Shown here: piece by piece, positions 43,122 to 51,746 of the stretch
Layout: every line of letters begins with the position of its first letter
How positions within the stretch are numbered: the stretch's first letter is position 1
From: Candidatus Obscuribacterales bacterium
GTDB taxonomy: Bacteria > Cyanobacteriota > Vampirovibrionia > Obscuribacterales > Obscuribacteraceae
Direction of reading: 5' to 3'
Assembly: GCA_020050835.1 (NCBI GenBank)
Contig: JAGVKB010000093.1
Location: forward strand, 1 to 64,000
DNA length: 64,000 nucleotides
Translations under genes and position numbers: made by a program
Notes under the pieces: generated by a model
Seen by the model: only the letters and a program-made list of their open reading frames with translations
Told to the model about the DNA's origin: nothing
Database searches by the model: none

Positions 43122-44576
43122 TTACAGCTGCTCTCTCAGTCTGTCAAGCGAGCTTTCCGCTTCCAGTTTTGCCAACGCAGCTCGCCGAGATCTTATGCCA
43201 TGTTCGAGTTTCGCGCCTATTAACGTATCGAGCAGGGTTGCGCCGAGCGCCCCGCCACTGACGCTCAAGACCGGCAGAATTATCCGTGCGGCTGGAATCG
43301 GCAAAAATCTCGCAGCGCTTCGACCGGCAAGTCCACCTACCATGTTGCCGGATTCGAACCCAGCCCAATCCGTGCCGACTCTGGTCAATCGACCGGCGCC
43401 AGCTTCCGGACTGCTCTTGAAAGCACCCTGTAGGTCTGAAATAGTGCCGAGAATTCCAAACGCGGCCAAGCTTTTCAAGCCGCGACCTATTGTGATCGCG
43501 TGAGGCGATTCGGCTGGCATATTGAGCGCTAATCCAGGCTCTTCGCCGACTCCGGTACGCCTCATCTGCCATGAGGCTTTTAACCAGTGATCCTGGCTGG
43601 TCACCCCAATCTGTTCCTTCAGCCCTGCATTGATATCAAAGCCACTGACCTTGCCGGTTTTGGTATCAACTATTTTGTCGCCGAAGGTGTCTTCTATATA
43701 GTCGTTGACGAAGCTGACCGCTTGCTCTCGATTGATGGTCTTGAACTCTTTGTAATTCCAGACGTCATGAATGTAGCCACCCAGGTCGTTCCTTTTTACG
43801 GCGTTGCGAAGTTGGTCCAGGTCGCAGTCAGTGTGACCGATTTGTTCTGCTACATGAAGTTGGGTCAAAACCGCTCGCGCCTCAGTAGCCAGATAGCGTT
43901 TTGCGAATACCGGCCGGTCGATGTCATTGGATACGCCGTCTCCCACCAGAATGCCATCCGAGTGGGACAGCTCATGAGCAAGAATGGCGGCATTCTCCTT
44001 CAGGGCGCTGCCGGTACCGTAGCTGCTTCCTACCAGCCTGCTGATACTGAAGATCGGATTGCCGACGGTAATTCTCTTGTTGAAGTCGTGGTTGTATCCT
44101 TCTGTCTTCAGCCACTTCCATGTCCGGGCGATTGGATTAGGATAAGCCTCAATCAAGCCGGGATCGTTGACCGAAAGTTTTGCAAAGGTCCAACCGTTAG
44201 CTTCAAGGTTGTTCATGCGATCGAGCAGCTGTTGCCCGACCGGCCCGGATTTTCCTAACACAGACTTCATTGCCTTTGGCTCAAACTCAAGCTGTCCGGA
44301 AACCGAGTGAAAGGCAAATCGGGAAGCAATGCCATTGTAGAAGGCGTTTTGGCGATCGATTTCGTCGGTCTCGTAAGCATTTAGGATCGAGCTGGGCCGG
44401 TCTGGAATCGGTGTTGCAGCCGAGATTCGAGCAGACATTCGAGCAGAGATTCGAGCCGAGAAGTTTGCTGAGTAATTTTGGTTCGGCGAGCTGAGATAAG
44501 CTTCTTCGAACATCTTCGAGCCTGAATTAGCCGGAAGGCAGACCGATTCTGAATTAGCATTTGAGTCTAACTGCAT
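43122..44576 (-). CDS. HELSH-motif metalloprotease-like protein
   Basis: The 484-residue protein has HELSH at 201-205 (AAILAHELSHSDG) with Glu232 in YLATEARAVL as a likely third zinc ligand, as in gluzincin-type enzymes. The N-terminus has a short repeated region ([IM]SAR at about 40-53). The C-terminal third contains Gly/Ala-rich hydrophobic parts (VLSVSGGALGATLLDTLIGA) and a charged final helix. No signal peptide is evident. The family is not recognised. With the 51747 gene it is one of two HELxH-bearing proteins here, perhaps export substrates or effectors by inference. Confidence 0.7.
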   Translation of the reverse strand: MQLDSNANSESVCLPANSGSKMFEEAYLSSPNQNYSANFSARISARMSARISAATPIPDRPSSILNAYETDEIDRQNAFYNGIASRFAFHSVSGQLEFEPKAMKSVLGKSGPVGQQLLDRMNNLEANGWTFAKLSVNDPGLIEAYPNPIARTWKWLKTEGYNHDFNKRITVGNPIFSISRLVGSSYGTGSALKENAAILAHELSHSDGILVGDGVSNDIDRPVFAKRYLATEARAVLTQLHVAEQIGHTDCDLDQLRNAVKRNDLGGYIHDVWNYKEFKTINREQAVSFVNDYIEDTFGDKIVDTKTGKVSGFDINAGLKEQIGVTSQDHWLKASWQMRRTGVGEEPGLALNMPAESPHAITIGRGLKSLAAFGILGTISDLQGAFKSSPEAGAGRLTRVGTDWAGFESGNMVGGLAGRSAARFLPIPAARIILPVLSVSGGALGATLLDTLIGAKLEHGIRSRRAALAKLEAESSLDRLREQL

Positions 44577-44711
44577 CCCCGGCCCCCTGCGGTGCGAGTT
44601 TCCTTTTCCAGATCATTCCATGCTAATCGGACATTGCTGCCTGGGGAATGTGTAATTGTGCAAAGTTAGTCGCATGACTTCGACCCAGTACAGCGATTCC
44701 CAATCGACGAT

Positions 44712-44891
44712 CCGTAGATTTCCGCTTGTTCGTCAAGCCGAGAATTTGCGGTTCGTCCGTAGATTTCCGCTTGTTCGTCAAGCCGAGACATTGCGGTTCG
44801 TCCGTAGATTTCCGCTTGTTCGTCAAGCCGAGAATTTGCGGTTCGTCCGTAGATTTCCGCTTGTTCGTCAAGCCGAGACATTGCGGTTCGA
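44712..44891 (+). repeat. Four tandem 45-base repeats
   Basis: Units of 45 bases start at 44712, 44757, 44802 and 44847 (CCGTAGATTTCCGCTTGTTC at each start). Units 1 and 3 share AATTTG and units 2 and 4 share ACATTG, so a 90-base pair was duplicated. There are no spacers as in CRISPR. It abuts a REP-like hairpin. Confidence 0.9.
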
Positions 44892-44893
44892 AT

Positions 44894-44918
44894 GTAGGGG
44901 CGATGCCATGCATCGCCC
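44894..44918 (+). repeat. GTAG-headed REP-like hairpin
   Basis: GTAG (44894-44897), GGGCGATGC, loop CAT, GCATCGCCC: a perfect 9-base-pair stem identical to the 21635 copy. It lies directly after the 45-base tandem repeats. Confidence 0.75.
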
Positions 44919-45342
44919 GGCCCATCCCCTTGTGGCGCGTCTTTTCCGAAACGAGATACCAGCTGCCTTCAAGTGCCTGGAGGCTGCACTGCCGATAATG
45001 GCACTGCGATCCGCTGAGTGAGCCTGAAAGTGTGCCAGGAGCTGACTTTGGCAGTCGTCGCATTATGGATGATTAACACGCTGCCAGCACCCAAGCCTGC
45101 TGTCCTTGTGCTAATAATGGAGATAGTAGCTAACAGACGCGCCTCTTCCGGAGCCCCGGAGGTGGTCCGACCGACGCAGCTACTTATCTGAACACTTCTG
45201 CTTATCCGTGAGAATGGGTGTCAGTGGTGTGTGCGACCAATTCTAATGGCGAAACGCTCCAGTTGTTTCGTCTTGCCGGTCGCACGCAATCTGGCATCAA
45301 TACCTCGTAGGGGCGAAAGTGTAAGCCATGGAGGCTTTGAGA

Positions 45343-45486
45343 ATGTCCCTCGATATCTTCACCAATCCAACCGATATAGCTTACGTGGTGGCAACCGCGC
45401 TTGTGATTGTCCTACTAGCGAAGTCCTTGAGAAAGTTTGGCGACAAAATCTCTGCGAAGAGACAAAAAGCTGAGCCTGAAGCCTGA
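45343..45486 (+). CDS. Small single-pass membrane protein (47 residues)
   Basis: ATG 45343 follows GGAGG at 8 bases. The product, MSLDIFTNPTDIAYVVATAL onward, has one membrane segment (about residues 14-27) and a basic C-terminal tail (KSLRKFGDKISAKRQKAE). It is followed directly by a strong hairpin terminator. An upstream in-frame ATG at 45328 is less likely. Function unknown. Confidence 0.65.
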   Translation: MSLDIFTNPTDIAYVVATALVIVLLAKSLRKFGDKISAKRQKAEPEA

Positions 45487-45520
45487 AAGAAACCCATGAG
45501 GTTTACTCATGGGTTTCTTT
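45486..45520. terminator. Bidirectional rho-independent terminator
   Basis: A perfect 15-base-pair stem (AAAGAAACCCATGAG / CTCATGGGTTTCTTT) with loop GTTTA. Both sides end in A/T runs, so it can serve the small plus-strand gene and the minus-strand gene that ends at 45545. Confidence 0.9.
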
Positions 45521-45544
45521 GTCGTTGCTCTCGTTCGTTCGAGC

Positions 45545-48409
45545 TCAATCGAACAGATTTGCGTCGCGAGATGAGGCCAGCAGCCAGTTGATCACTCCCG
45601 GTACACTCAAGGCACAGACTCCCAGTGCCAGTGCGAAAAGCAGGCGAAGCTTCGGACTTAGGCGAATCGGACAAAACGGCAAGAGCATTTCGAGTCTCTT
45701 ACCGAGTGCTCCCATGACGAAGTGATAGATCGCCATGCCGAGTACCAGTACCTCTGTTAGATTGGCAGTAATGTTGAGCAGGCTCTCGAGATTAGCCAGG
45801 TTGTTGACTCGCACGGTGCCTGCAGTATTTAGGCCAAGGACTATCGTTGGGTCAGAGCCTAGGGACCCAACAGTTCCGTTTGATGCGCCTTGCAGTAATG
45901 GTTGATCGAGTGTACCGCTCGATGTTTGTGACGACTCTTGTGAGCTAAGGTTGTTTAACTGCGCGGACGTATTGTTGAAGGCACTTTCAACGGGTGACCT
46001 CAATGCTTGCCGAGGGTCAATCCATTTCGGCAGGTTCCATTGCTCTGCCGCCTGCTTGGCTCTACTTTCGCTCAGCCCAAACCTTTCATCGTCAGCCTTC
46101 GACTCGAGTACTGTCGCGCCGGTTACCGGTGTTACGAGCTGATAGCGTACAGCCAGTGCGGCTGCCTGATCGCGGTTAGCGCTTGCAATCAAGCTCTGGC
46201 ATTGCCGGTTGGCCCAGAGGGTAGCAAGTTCTTTCGCTTCCTGTGGACTGGCTATCTTGTCGGTCGGTTTCGTGGTCGTTGTCGCGAGGTTGACGACGAA
46301 CTCCTTACCGTTGGGTTGCCATTTAGCGATGAATCGCTCGAGGTCACGCCCTACGGTTGCTGTTCGAGCTATCGGCGTAAATGGTCCGATCTCCCGATGG
46401 TTTTTCAGAAACTCGGAGAAGTTGGTGCCACCGGCTTCGACATCAAGGTCGTAAAACGAAGGTGCCGCCGAAAATGGCGTCATTATGTAGATTTCCTGAT
46501 TGAAGCCTGGTTGTGGACCATGAATCCAGAGCACGGCACCATTGCTGGTATCGCCAGCTTCTTCTGATGCCTTGATCAAAGAAAGCAGATTGTCGTGACC
46601 TCCTGAAAAGTCGAGCTTTTTGATCTTCTCTAAGCCGGTGGCAAGCGGCATTGACTCTCCCTGGCCTTCCGACTTATCCGAGGCGATTATTAGGGACGTG
46701 GAGATGTTTTTGGGTAGATGAGCGAGCGCCTCTGAAATCTCCTTGCGATGCTCCTTTACGCTCTGCGAGCCGTCCACTACTACCACGAGATGTTTGGGTG
46801 CGCGTGAGGGCATCTCTTTAATGGTTTCTACTAAATAACTTCCCTTCGAACTATGCGCATCGTAGGCTGCTATTGCTCCGAAGTCGCCTGACCGCTTCAC
46901 TCGGATGGTCAGACCCTTGTCCGCCAGGTCGTTGTCCTTGAGCGTTCCAACTAAGAGTTGTTCACCGGTCGGCGCTTTGGAAAGGTGAATCTTTTCATGA
47001 CTCGCTTCCATCGCTTCGGTGGATCGCAAGCGCAGCGAATGGTCTCCTGCTACCGAAAAATTGCTGTCGAGCAACTTGGGAAGGTTTAGAGTAGCCTCAT
47101 TAGTGCTTTCCAGTTTGAGCGGTGCCGTCACCGTCACTTTGACCTTCAACTCTCCTTGAGCGGGAATCGGGGAGCATTGCAGCAATGCTCTTCCTCTGCC
47201 AAGATCGGTAATCATGGCTGGAGCGCGATCATTGATGGCCACCTGATTGTGTGCTGACCTAACTGTGTCGTTGGTGCCAAATGCGGCCTTTCTGGGTTCA
47301 CCATCGATCCAGAGAGTCAGACCGGATATTACCGCGCCTGGTGGCACGACGATCTCCGCTCTCGCTTCTTGCTGGCTAAATGTCCTGTTTTTGAAAACAA
47401 ACGTCCAATCAAGTGAAGATGACAATGTGTTGGGATTGAGAGAGCCGGTCATTTTCGATCTCGTCAAGGACAGACCGCTGATTGCTGCTCCGACCACGTG
47501 TCTGTGCAGATAATCATTAGACTGCATTGATATGTCTGCTGTTTCGTTATGTTTGTAGGGCTTGCCGGTAGTGGCAAAATACAGCTGGCGAGACGTAGCA
47601 TCGTCCTGCCTGAGAAATAGTCCAGTCAATCCGGCACTCTTGGGGTCGGCGCATGCCATGCGCAAATCCTTCTCCGGGCCAAGAGCGCGTAGTGATTGCA
47701 ATCCGAAGTCACGGTCTTTGGCTGAGTCTGCGGTAGCCATGTGCTCGGCAAATCGGATGAATGTATTGCGTGCCTCGGAGCCGGCGAATGCGGCGAGCGA
47801 AACCAAGACTCCAAGCAGCGAGTACAGCAACGTGCGAAGGCGGGCACCACGTGTTTCTTTAGCCTGTCGAAGCCGTTCGGCTAAATATAGTGCGATGCCG
47901 AAAGTAATCCAGGAGACGCCGGCTATGATGGAAAATTCTGTTAAATGCGGGCTGCCGGATTGGTCGAAGGTTGGATAGCTCATGACCACTGCAGCTGTTG
48001 CAATCACTGCTGCGGTCAATGTTGTTCCAATCGTCATGCCGTTAGTAATGCCCAGGCGGATTGGCCGGCGGCTGTCTTTTCTCGAGATGGCAGACCAGGT
48101 CAATAAATTGGCTACCGGTACGGACGAGGCCAAAGCACACTGAGTTAGCGTCTCAATTGGGCTTTTCAAAATCAGGTGCCAGATTGGATCTGCGCTTAAT
48201 GTGGCAGACACAGCTAGAGTTGCCGCTGGTAAAGCAACTCCCAACGCTAACACTGCAACTCCTGGTCCGGTTTCCCAAAAGGATGGTACTTCCGTTTCGT
48301 TTTCCGTACGCTCTCTTTCGTGTCTTTCATGAGCTGCTGATGGCGACAACAGCATTTGTGGTATGCGCGTTTTCAGTTCATCGCCGCGTTCTGACTCGAT
48401 GTCTATCAT
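45545..48409 (-). CDS. Integral membrane protein with VIT-like and vWA domains
   Basis: A 954-residue protein with hydrophobic segments near residues 50-70, 90-110, 125-145, 160-175 and 190-210, then a VIT-like part (WTFVFKNRTFSQQEARAEIV, GLTLWIDGEPRKA) and a vWA-like part with a DGSQS metal site near residue 540. Two more hydrophobic stretches lie near the C-terminus. The plan recalls the PEP-CTERM-associated integral membrane VIT proteins (TIGR02921-like), but I see no exosortase or PEP-CTERM gene, so this is tentative. It is probably at the inner membrane, with the vWA part outside or in the cytoplasm unknown. Confidence 0.75.
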   Translation of the reverse strand: MIDIESERGDELKTRIPQMLLSPSAAHERHERERTENETEVPSFWETGPGVAVLALGVALPAATLAVSATLSADPIWHLILKSPIETLTQCALASSVPVANLLTWSAISRKDSRRPIRLGITNGMTIGTTLTAAVIATAAVVMSYPTFDQSGSPHLTEFSIIAGVSWITFGIALYLAERLRQAKETRGARLRTLLYSLLGVLVSLAAFAGSEARNTFIRFAEHMATADSAKDRDFGLQSLRALGPEKDLRMACADPKSAGLTGLFLRQDDATSRQLYFATTGKPYKHNETADISMQSNDYLHRHVVGAAISGLSLTRSKMTGSLNPNTLSSSLDWTFVFKNRTFSQQEARAEIVVPPGAVISGLTLWIDGEPRKAAFGTNDTVRSAHNQVAINDRAPAMITDLGRGRALLQCSPIPAQGELKVKVTVTAPLKLESTNEATLNLPKLLDSNFSVAGDHSLRLRSTEAMEASHEKIHLSKAPTGEQLLVGTLKDNDLADKGLTIRVKRSGDFGAIAAYDAHSSKGSYLVETIKEMPSRAPKHLVVVVDGSQSVKEHRKEISEALAHLPKNISTSLIIASDKSEGQGESMPLATGLEKIKKLDFSGGHDNLLSLIKASEEAGDTSNGAVLWIHGPQPGFNQEIYIMTPFSAAPSFYDLDVEAGGTNFSEFLKNHREIGPFTPIARTATVGRDLERFIAKWQPNGKEFVVNLATTTTKPTDKIASPQEAKELATLWANRQCQSLIASANRDQAAALAVRYQLVTPVTGATVLESKADDERFGLSESRAKQAAEQWNLPKWIDPRQALRSPVESAFNNTSAQLNNLSSQESSQTSSGTLDQPLLQGASNGTVGSLGSDPTIVLGLNTAGTVRVNNLANLESLLNITANLTEVLVLGMAIYHFVMGALGKRLEMLLPFCPIRLSPKLRLLFALALGVCALSVPGVINWLLASSRDANLFD

Positions 48410-48825
48410 GATGATTGGCTCTCCTTGGCATTAGTGTGCTGGTTATTACTGGGAGTCCGGCATTTTTCAACTGAACGCAGCGCGATTGCACGGTGCTAAG
48501 CCGTGTACAAGTGCGTCGCTTCGTAGAATTTGATGCGCCTGGGCGATTTAAGGTGTTGCCCAGCTCATACCGTGGTGTGTTGTTTCAGAAACGTATTACT
48601 AGGTTGATGGTGGTTGTAGGTTCCGGTGGTTTTCTTGGTAAGAGGGAAATACTCAGATCCGGTAAATATCAGTCAACACGGGATTGTGCAGCTTGCCCGA
48701 TCGAGCCCTACCAATGTAGTGCGAATCGGATTTCAGCGCATCTAGCAAGCGTCATTTACCAGCGTGACTTAAGTCATGCTTAGGCGAGTCGGATTGAGCT
48801 GGTTAGGCTATAGTAGAAGGCGTGA
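48410..48825. other. Gene-less region upstream of the PBP gene
   Basis: No gene, hairpin or repeat stands out. A frame at 48493-48783 has no family likeness and no clear ribosome-binding site. Confidence 0.55.
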
Positions 48826-50970
48826 TTGACTCCTGTCGAAAGACTATGGATGCGGCAAAATCAACAGATTCCCAACTATAGCGAGATTCCCAGCCCACGG
48901 AATGTGATCGTCAGTGGAATAAAGTGGCTGGTAATGACTCTGGCTTTTGCTCTTGCTTGCTCGTGCTTGTACCTCGCCATCAAGGTCTGGCTCCAGGTGC
49001 AGGATTTGCCGCCGCTTTCGAGTCTGGAGAGCTACGATCGCGGTGATCCGATTCAAATCTTCGATCGCTACGATCATCTAATCTGCAGTTTCAAGGGTGC
49101 TGAAAATCGCAAGAGAGTAAACCTCGACCAGATCTCTGCCGCGATGAAATGGGCTGTATTGGCTGCAGAAGATCACACCTTTTATGAGCATCATGGGGTT
49201 AGCCTGGTGGGAACTGCACGCGCATTTCTTGCGAACCTTCATGCCGGGCATGTCGTCGAGGGCGGATCGACCATTACTCAACAGTTAGTGAAGAATCTTT
49301 TTTTCGAGCAGTCGAAGCGAACGATCGATCGCAAAGTGACAGAGGCGTTGATCGCCTGGGAATTGGAGAGGCGATACTCGAAGGATCAAATCCTCGAAAT
49401 GTATCTGAATGAGGCCTATTTTGGCAGCGGTGCCTATGGCATCGAACAAGCCGCTCGCTACTATTTCGGCAAGCCGGCGGCGCAGTTGCGAGTATCCGAG
49501 AGCGCCTTCCTGGCCGGATTGATTAAGTCGCCCACTAAGTTGGGGATGCAAGACAATCGACCGAAGGCGGCTATTCAACAATTAGAGACGATCGATAAGA
49601 TGGTGCGCTACGGATTCCTCTCTCCGGCGCGTGCAGAGCAGGTTCGTTTGGAGCCCTTGCGGTTCTGGGAGAAAGCTGAGCCGACCGGGGTGCAGGCTAT
49701 CACTAAGTTTCCGTACTTCGTTAGCTACGTGTTGGATCTCGTTCGTCAGCGCTATACTCCGGGAGAGATTAGAAGGCACGGGCTGCGCATTTATACTTCG
49801 CTGGATCCGGCGGTGCAGGAGGTTGCCGAACGAGTGCTGAAGCAGGGCATCGCTAACGCGCCGGCCGGGGTCGATCAAGGTGCGCTGGTGACCGTATCAG
49901 TCCGGGATGGCTCGGTCCTGGCGATGGTCGGTGGCGTAGGCGATTTCGAGCAGAGTCAATACAATTGCGCAACGCATGGTCACACCGCCGGCTCGGTCTT
50001 CAAGTCATTTGTTTATCTGGCTGCCTTCGATGCCCAAGTCATGTCGCCGGAAAGTGAGATTGACGATAAGCCGCTTACTGTTGAGTTATCGAAGAAAGAC
50101 GAGTGGAAACCAAAAAATTTCGATGGAAAGTTCTCCGGTACCATTACAGTTAGCGATGCGCTTACCTATTCGCGCAATGTCTGCGCTGTTCGAGTCGCGC
50201 AGCGCATCGGCATTCCAGCAGTTGTTGACGCAGCAAGACGAGCCGGGATTAGAGATAGGCTCGAGCCCAATCTCTCCTTGTCTCTTGGCAGCGAAGCGAT
50301 CACGCCGCTGGAAATGGCTGGTGCATATGCGACATTCGCGCGCGACGGTCTGATGATTTATCCTTGGGTTCTGCGCCGCATCGACAACCGCAACGGCCGG
50401 ATCGTGCAATCATTCGAGCAACCGGCCTCGCGAGGCTTTGGCTCGGAGCCGATCTCGCAACTTGTCAGCGTGCTGCGCCGGGTAGTCGTTGAAGGCACCG
50501 GACAGGCTGCCAATATTGCCAATTTATTTGTGGCGGGAAAGACAGGGACTTCCGATCAAGCAAGAGATTTGTGGTTCGTCGGATTTACACCGGACCTAGT
50601 AACAGCGGTTTGGAGCGGCAATAATGAGGGAAGTCCAATCGCCGGCGCAAATGTCACCGGTGGAACAGTGATGGCAAGGATCTGGCGCAGCTATACCGTT
50701 GTGCTCTATGCAGATCAGTCTCTGGTGAAAAAGGGTCTGATCAGGCGCACGCTCGATGCAAGGACTGGTGCGCCGAAAGCAGCCGGAGCCGGTGCGCATG
50801 CTCGGGGGGCGGTACAAAGTGGTTCGGGTTCACAGCCTTCACAAGCTGCGGCGGACAAGGTGCTTGTCACTCCTGATGGTGGCAAAGTGATTCTCCAGAT
50901 GCAGCAAGGAAAGATGGATGAACGTTCTCAGGAACAGGAAGCCGGGGGACTTAAGTTCAAACTGCATTGA
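48826..50970 (+). CDS. Class A penicillin-binding protein (PBP1-type)
   Basis: TTG 48826 has AGAAGG upstream at 5 bases; the next start is ATG 48850. After a short cytoplasmic part and one membrane anchor (about 30-55) comes a GT51 glycosyltransferase: AAEDHTFYEHHG with Glu115, GGSTITQQLVKN, and KVTEALIAWELE with a second Glu at 173. The transpeptidase domain has the SxxK Ser near 389 (AGSVFKSF), SRN near 447 and KTGT near 571. It polymerises and cross-links peptidoglycan in the periplasm. The C-terminal tail is Gly/Ala/Gln-rich and ends in AGGLKFKLH; that end is duplicated just downstream. Length of 714 is normal for the family. Confidence 0.95.
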   Translation: MTPVERLWMRQNQQIPNYSEIPSPRNVIVSGIKWLVMTLAFALACSCLYLAIKVWLQVQDLPPLSSLESYDRGDPIQIFDRYDHLICSFKGAENRKRVNLDQISAAMKWAVLAAEDHTFYEHHGVSLVGTARAFLANLHAGHVVEGGSTITQQLVKNLFFEQSKRTIDRKVTEALIAWELERRYSKDQILEMYLNEAYFGSGAYGIEQAARYYFGKPAAQLRVSESAFLAGLIKSPTKLGMQDNRPKAAIQQLETIDKMVRYGFLSPARAEQVRLEPLRFWEKAEPTGVQAITKFPYFVSYVLDLVRQRYTPGEIRRHGLRIYTSLDPAVQEVAERVLKQGIANAPAGVDQGALVTVSVRDGSVLAMVGGVGDFEQSQYNCATHGHTAGSVFKSFVYLAAFDAQVMSPESEIDDKPLTVELSKKDEWKPKNFDGKFSGTITVSDALTYSRNVCAVRVAQRIGIPAVVDAARRAGIRDRLEPNLSLSLGSEAITPLEMAGAYATFARDGLMIYPWVLRRIDNRNGRIVQSFEQPASRGFGSEPISQLVSVLRRVVVEGTGQAANIANLFVAGKTGTSDQARDLWFVGFTPDLVTAVWSGNNEGSPIAGANVTGGTVMARIWRSYTVVLYADQSLVKKGLIRRTLDARTGAPKAAGAGAHARGAVQSGSGSQPSQAAADKVLVTPDGGKVILQMQQGKMDERSQEQEAGGLKFKLH

Positions 50971-51046
50971 GCCGTCAAGACAGATCTCGAGTCTATCGTG
51001 TCCGTGCTGAAAGCCGGGGGACTAAAGTTCAAGCCGCATTGAGCCG
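50941..51046 (+). repeat. Duplication of the 3' end of the PBP gene
   Basis: About 34 bases at 50941-50974 (GCCGGGGGACTTAAGTTCAA and on through the stop) recur with few changes at 51013-51046, exactly 72 bases away. The second copy encodes AGGLKFKPH and a stop outside the gene. Confidence 0.85.
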
Positions 51047-51178
51047 GCGTCATGGTAAGCAAGTCGATGTTCAGTTAGAACGAGCCCGGCTGTAGCTGCT
51101 GCCAGTCAGTTATGGGACTAGATAGATCTGGAGCGAACGGTCATCGGAGAGTGTTCGTTGGTGCTAGTTCGGAGGACT

Positions 51179-51694
51179 TCAAGGTGCGATGTCGTGCCAT
51201 CGGACCGACTGAAGAGTCTTCAAGAATTCCGGCAGATACTGCACGTACTGGTCGACCGGAGCGCAAAAGTAGATCTCTTGAACAGCGCAACCCCGGTTCG
51301 ATCCGTTGATGTAGATTGAATATGTGCTGCGGTCGATATCCGGGTACCGTCCCTGGGTCGACAGAACGGTAATGCCGTTAATAGTCTCAGTCCTCGCCTG
51401 CTCCAGCTCAAATACTGACGGTGCAGTTTGATTGCCGATCACGGGGGCGACCTGGGCGATCTCGTCGGCAGTAAGATGATGCGGCGGAAGGAGGAGCAGT
51501 GACTCGAACCTGGCTCCGAACTCTGTTTTCAATAACTTGCCGCGGAAATGGAAGCAGATCTGTACTTCCGGCTTGGCGGGTGGAGTAAAGTAAAACAGGT
51601 AGCTATTGCCGACCTGACCGAGAAGCTCGCGCGTGTTCAACCAACCTTCTGGCAATTGCAAACTTCTCAGGCGGCCGAGATTGGAAAGTTCCAT
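51179..51694 (-). CDS. Unassigned protein downstream of the HELTH/cysteine protease
   Basis: ATG 51694 is chosen; the longer frame from 51778 overlaps the upstream gene by 32 bases. The product (171 residues) has LQLPEGWLNTRELLGQVGNS at the start, a beta-rich middle and FLKTLQSVRW at the end. The pattern suggests a soluble domain of unknown family. It follows the 51747 gene on the same strand within 60 bases, so it may be a chaperone or inhibitor partner of that protein. Confidence 0.55.
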   Translation of the reverse strand: MELSNLGRLRSLQLPEGWLNTRELLGQVGNSYLFYFTPPAKPEVQICFHFRGKLLKTEFGARFESLLLLPPHHLTADEIAQVAPVIGNQTAPSVFELEQARTETINGITVLSTQGRYPDIDRSTYSIYINGSNRGCAVQEIYFCAPVDQYVQYLPEFLKTLQSVRWHDIAP

Positions 51695-51746
51695 GGTTTC
51701 AAGTGAAACTCCAGTGACGACATTATGATACCGCTCCAACCAGTGC

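Larger units (their letters stand above)
44577..45342. other. Gene-poor region with repeats
   Basis: Frames on both strands across 44623-45063 are produced by the 45-base array and are not genes. The stretch holds the array, a REP-like hairpin (44894) and about 420 bases (44919-45342) in which I see nothing else; a GTAGGGGC start at 45308 lacks a good hairpin. Confidence 0.6.

Noticed and set aside
44712-44891. Possible CRISPR array
   Set aside because: The 45-base units are directly joined with no unique spacers and there are no cas genes.
44623-45063. 146-residue minus frame made of LGLTNKRKSTDEPQ repeats
   Set aside because: It is the translation of the 45-base DNA repeats; all frames are open because the unit length is a multiple of three.
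45545-48409. Exosortase/PEP-CTERM system membership of the VIT/vWA membrane protein
   Set aside because: The likeness is only partial and no exosortase or PEP-CTERM signal is seen in the window.
48493-48783. 96-residue plus-strand frame
   Set aside because: No family likeness, no clear ribosome-binding site and no conserved composition.
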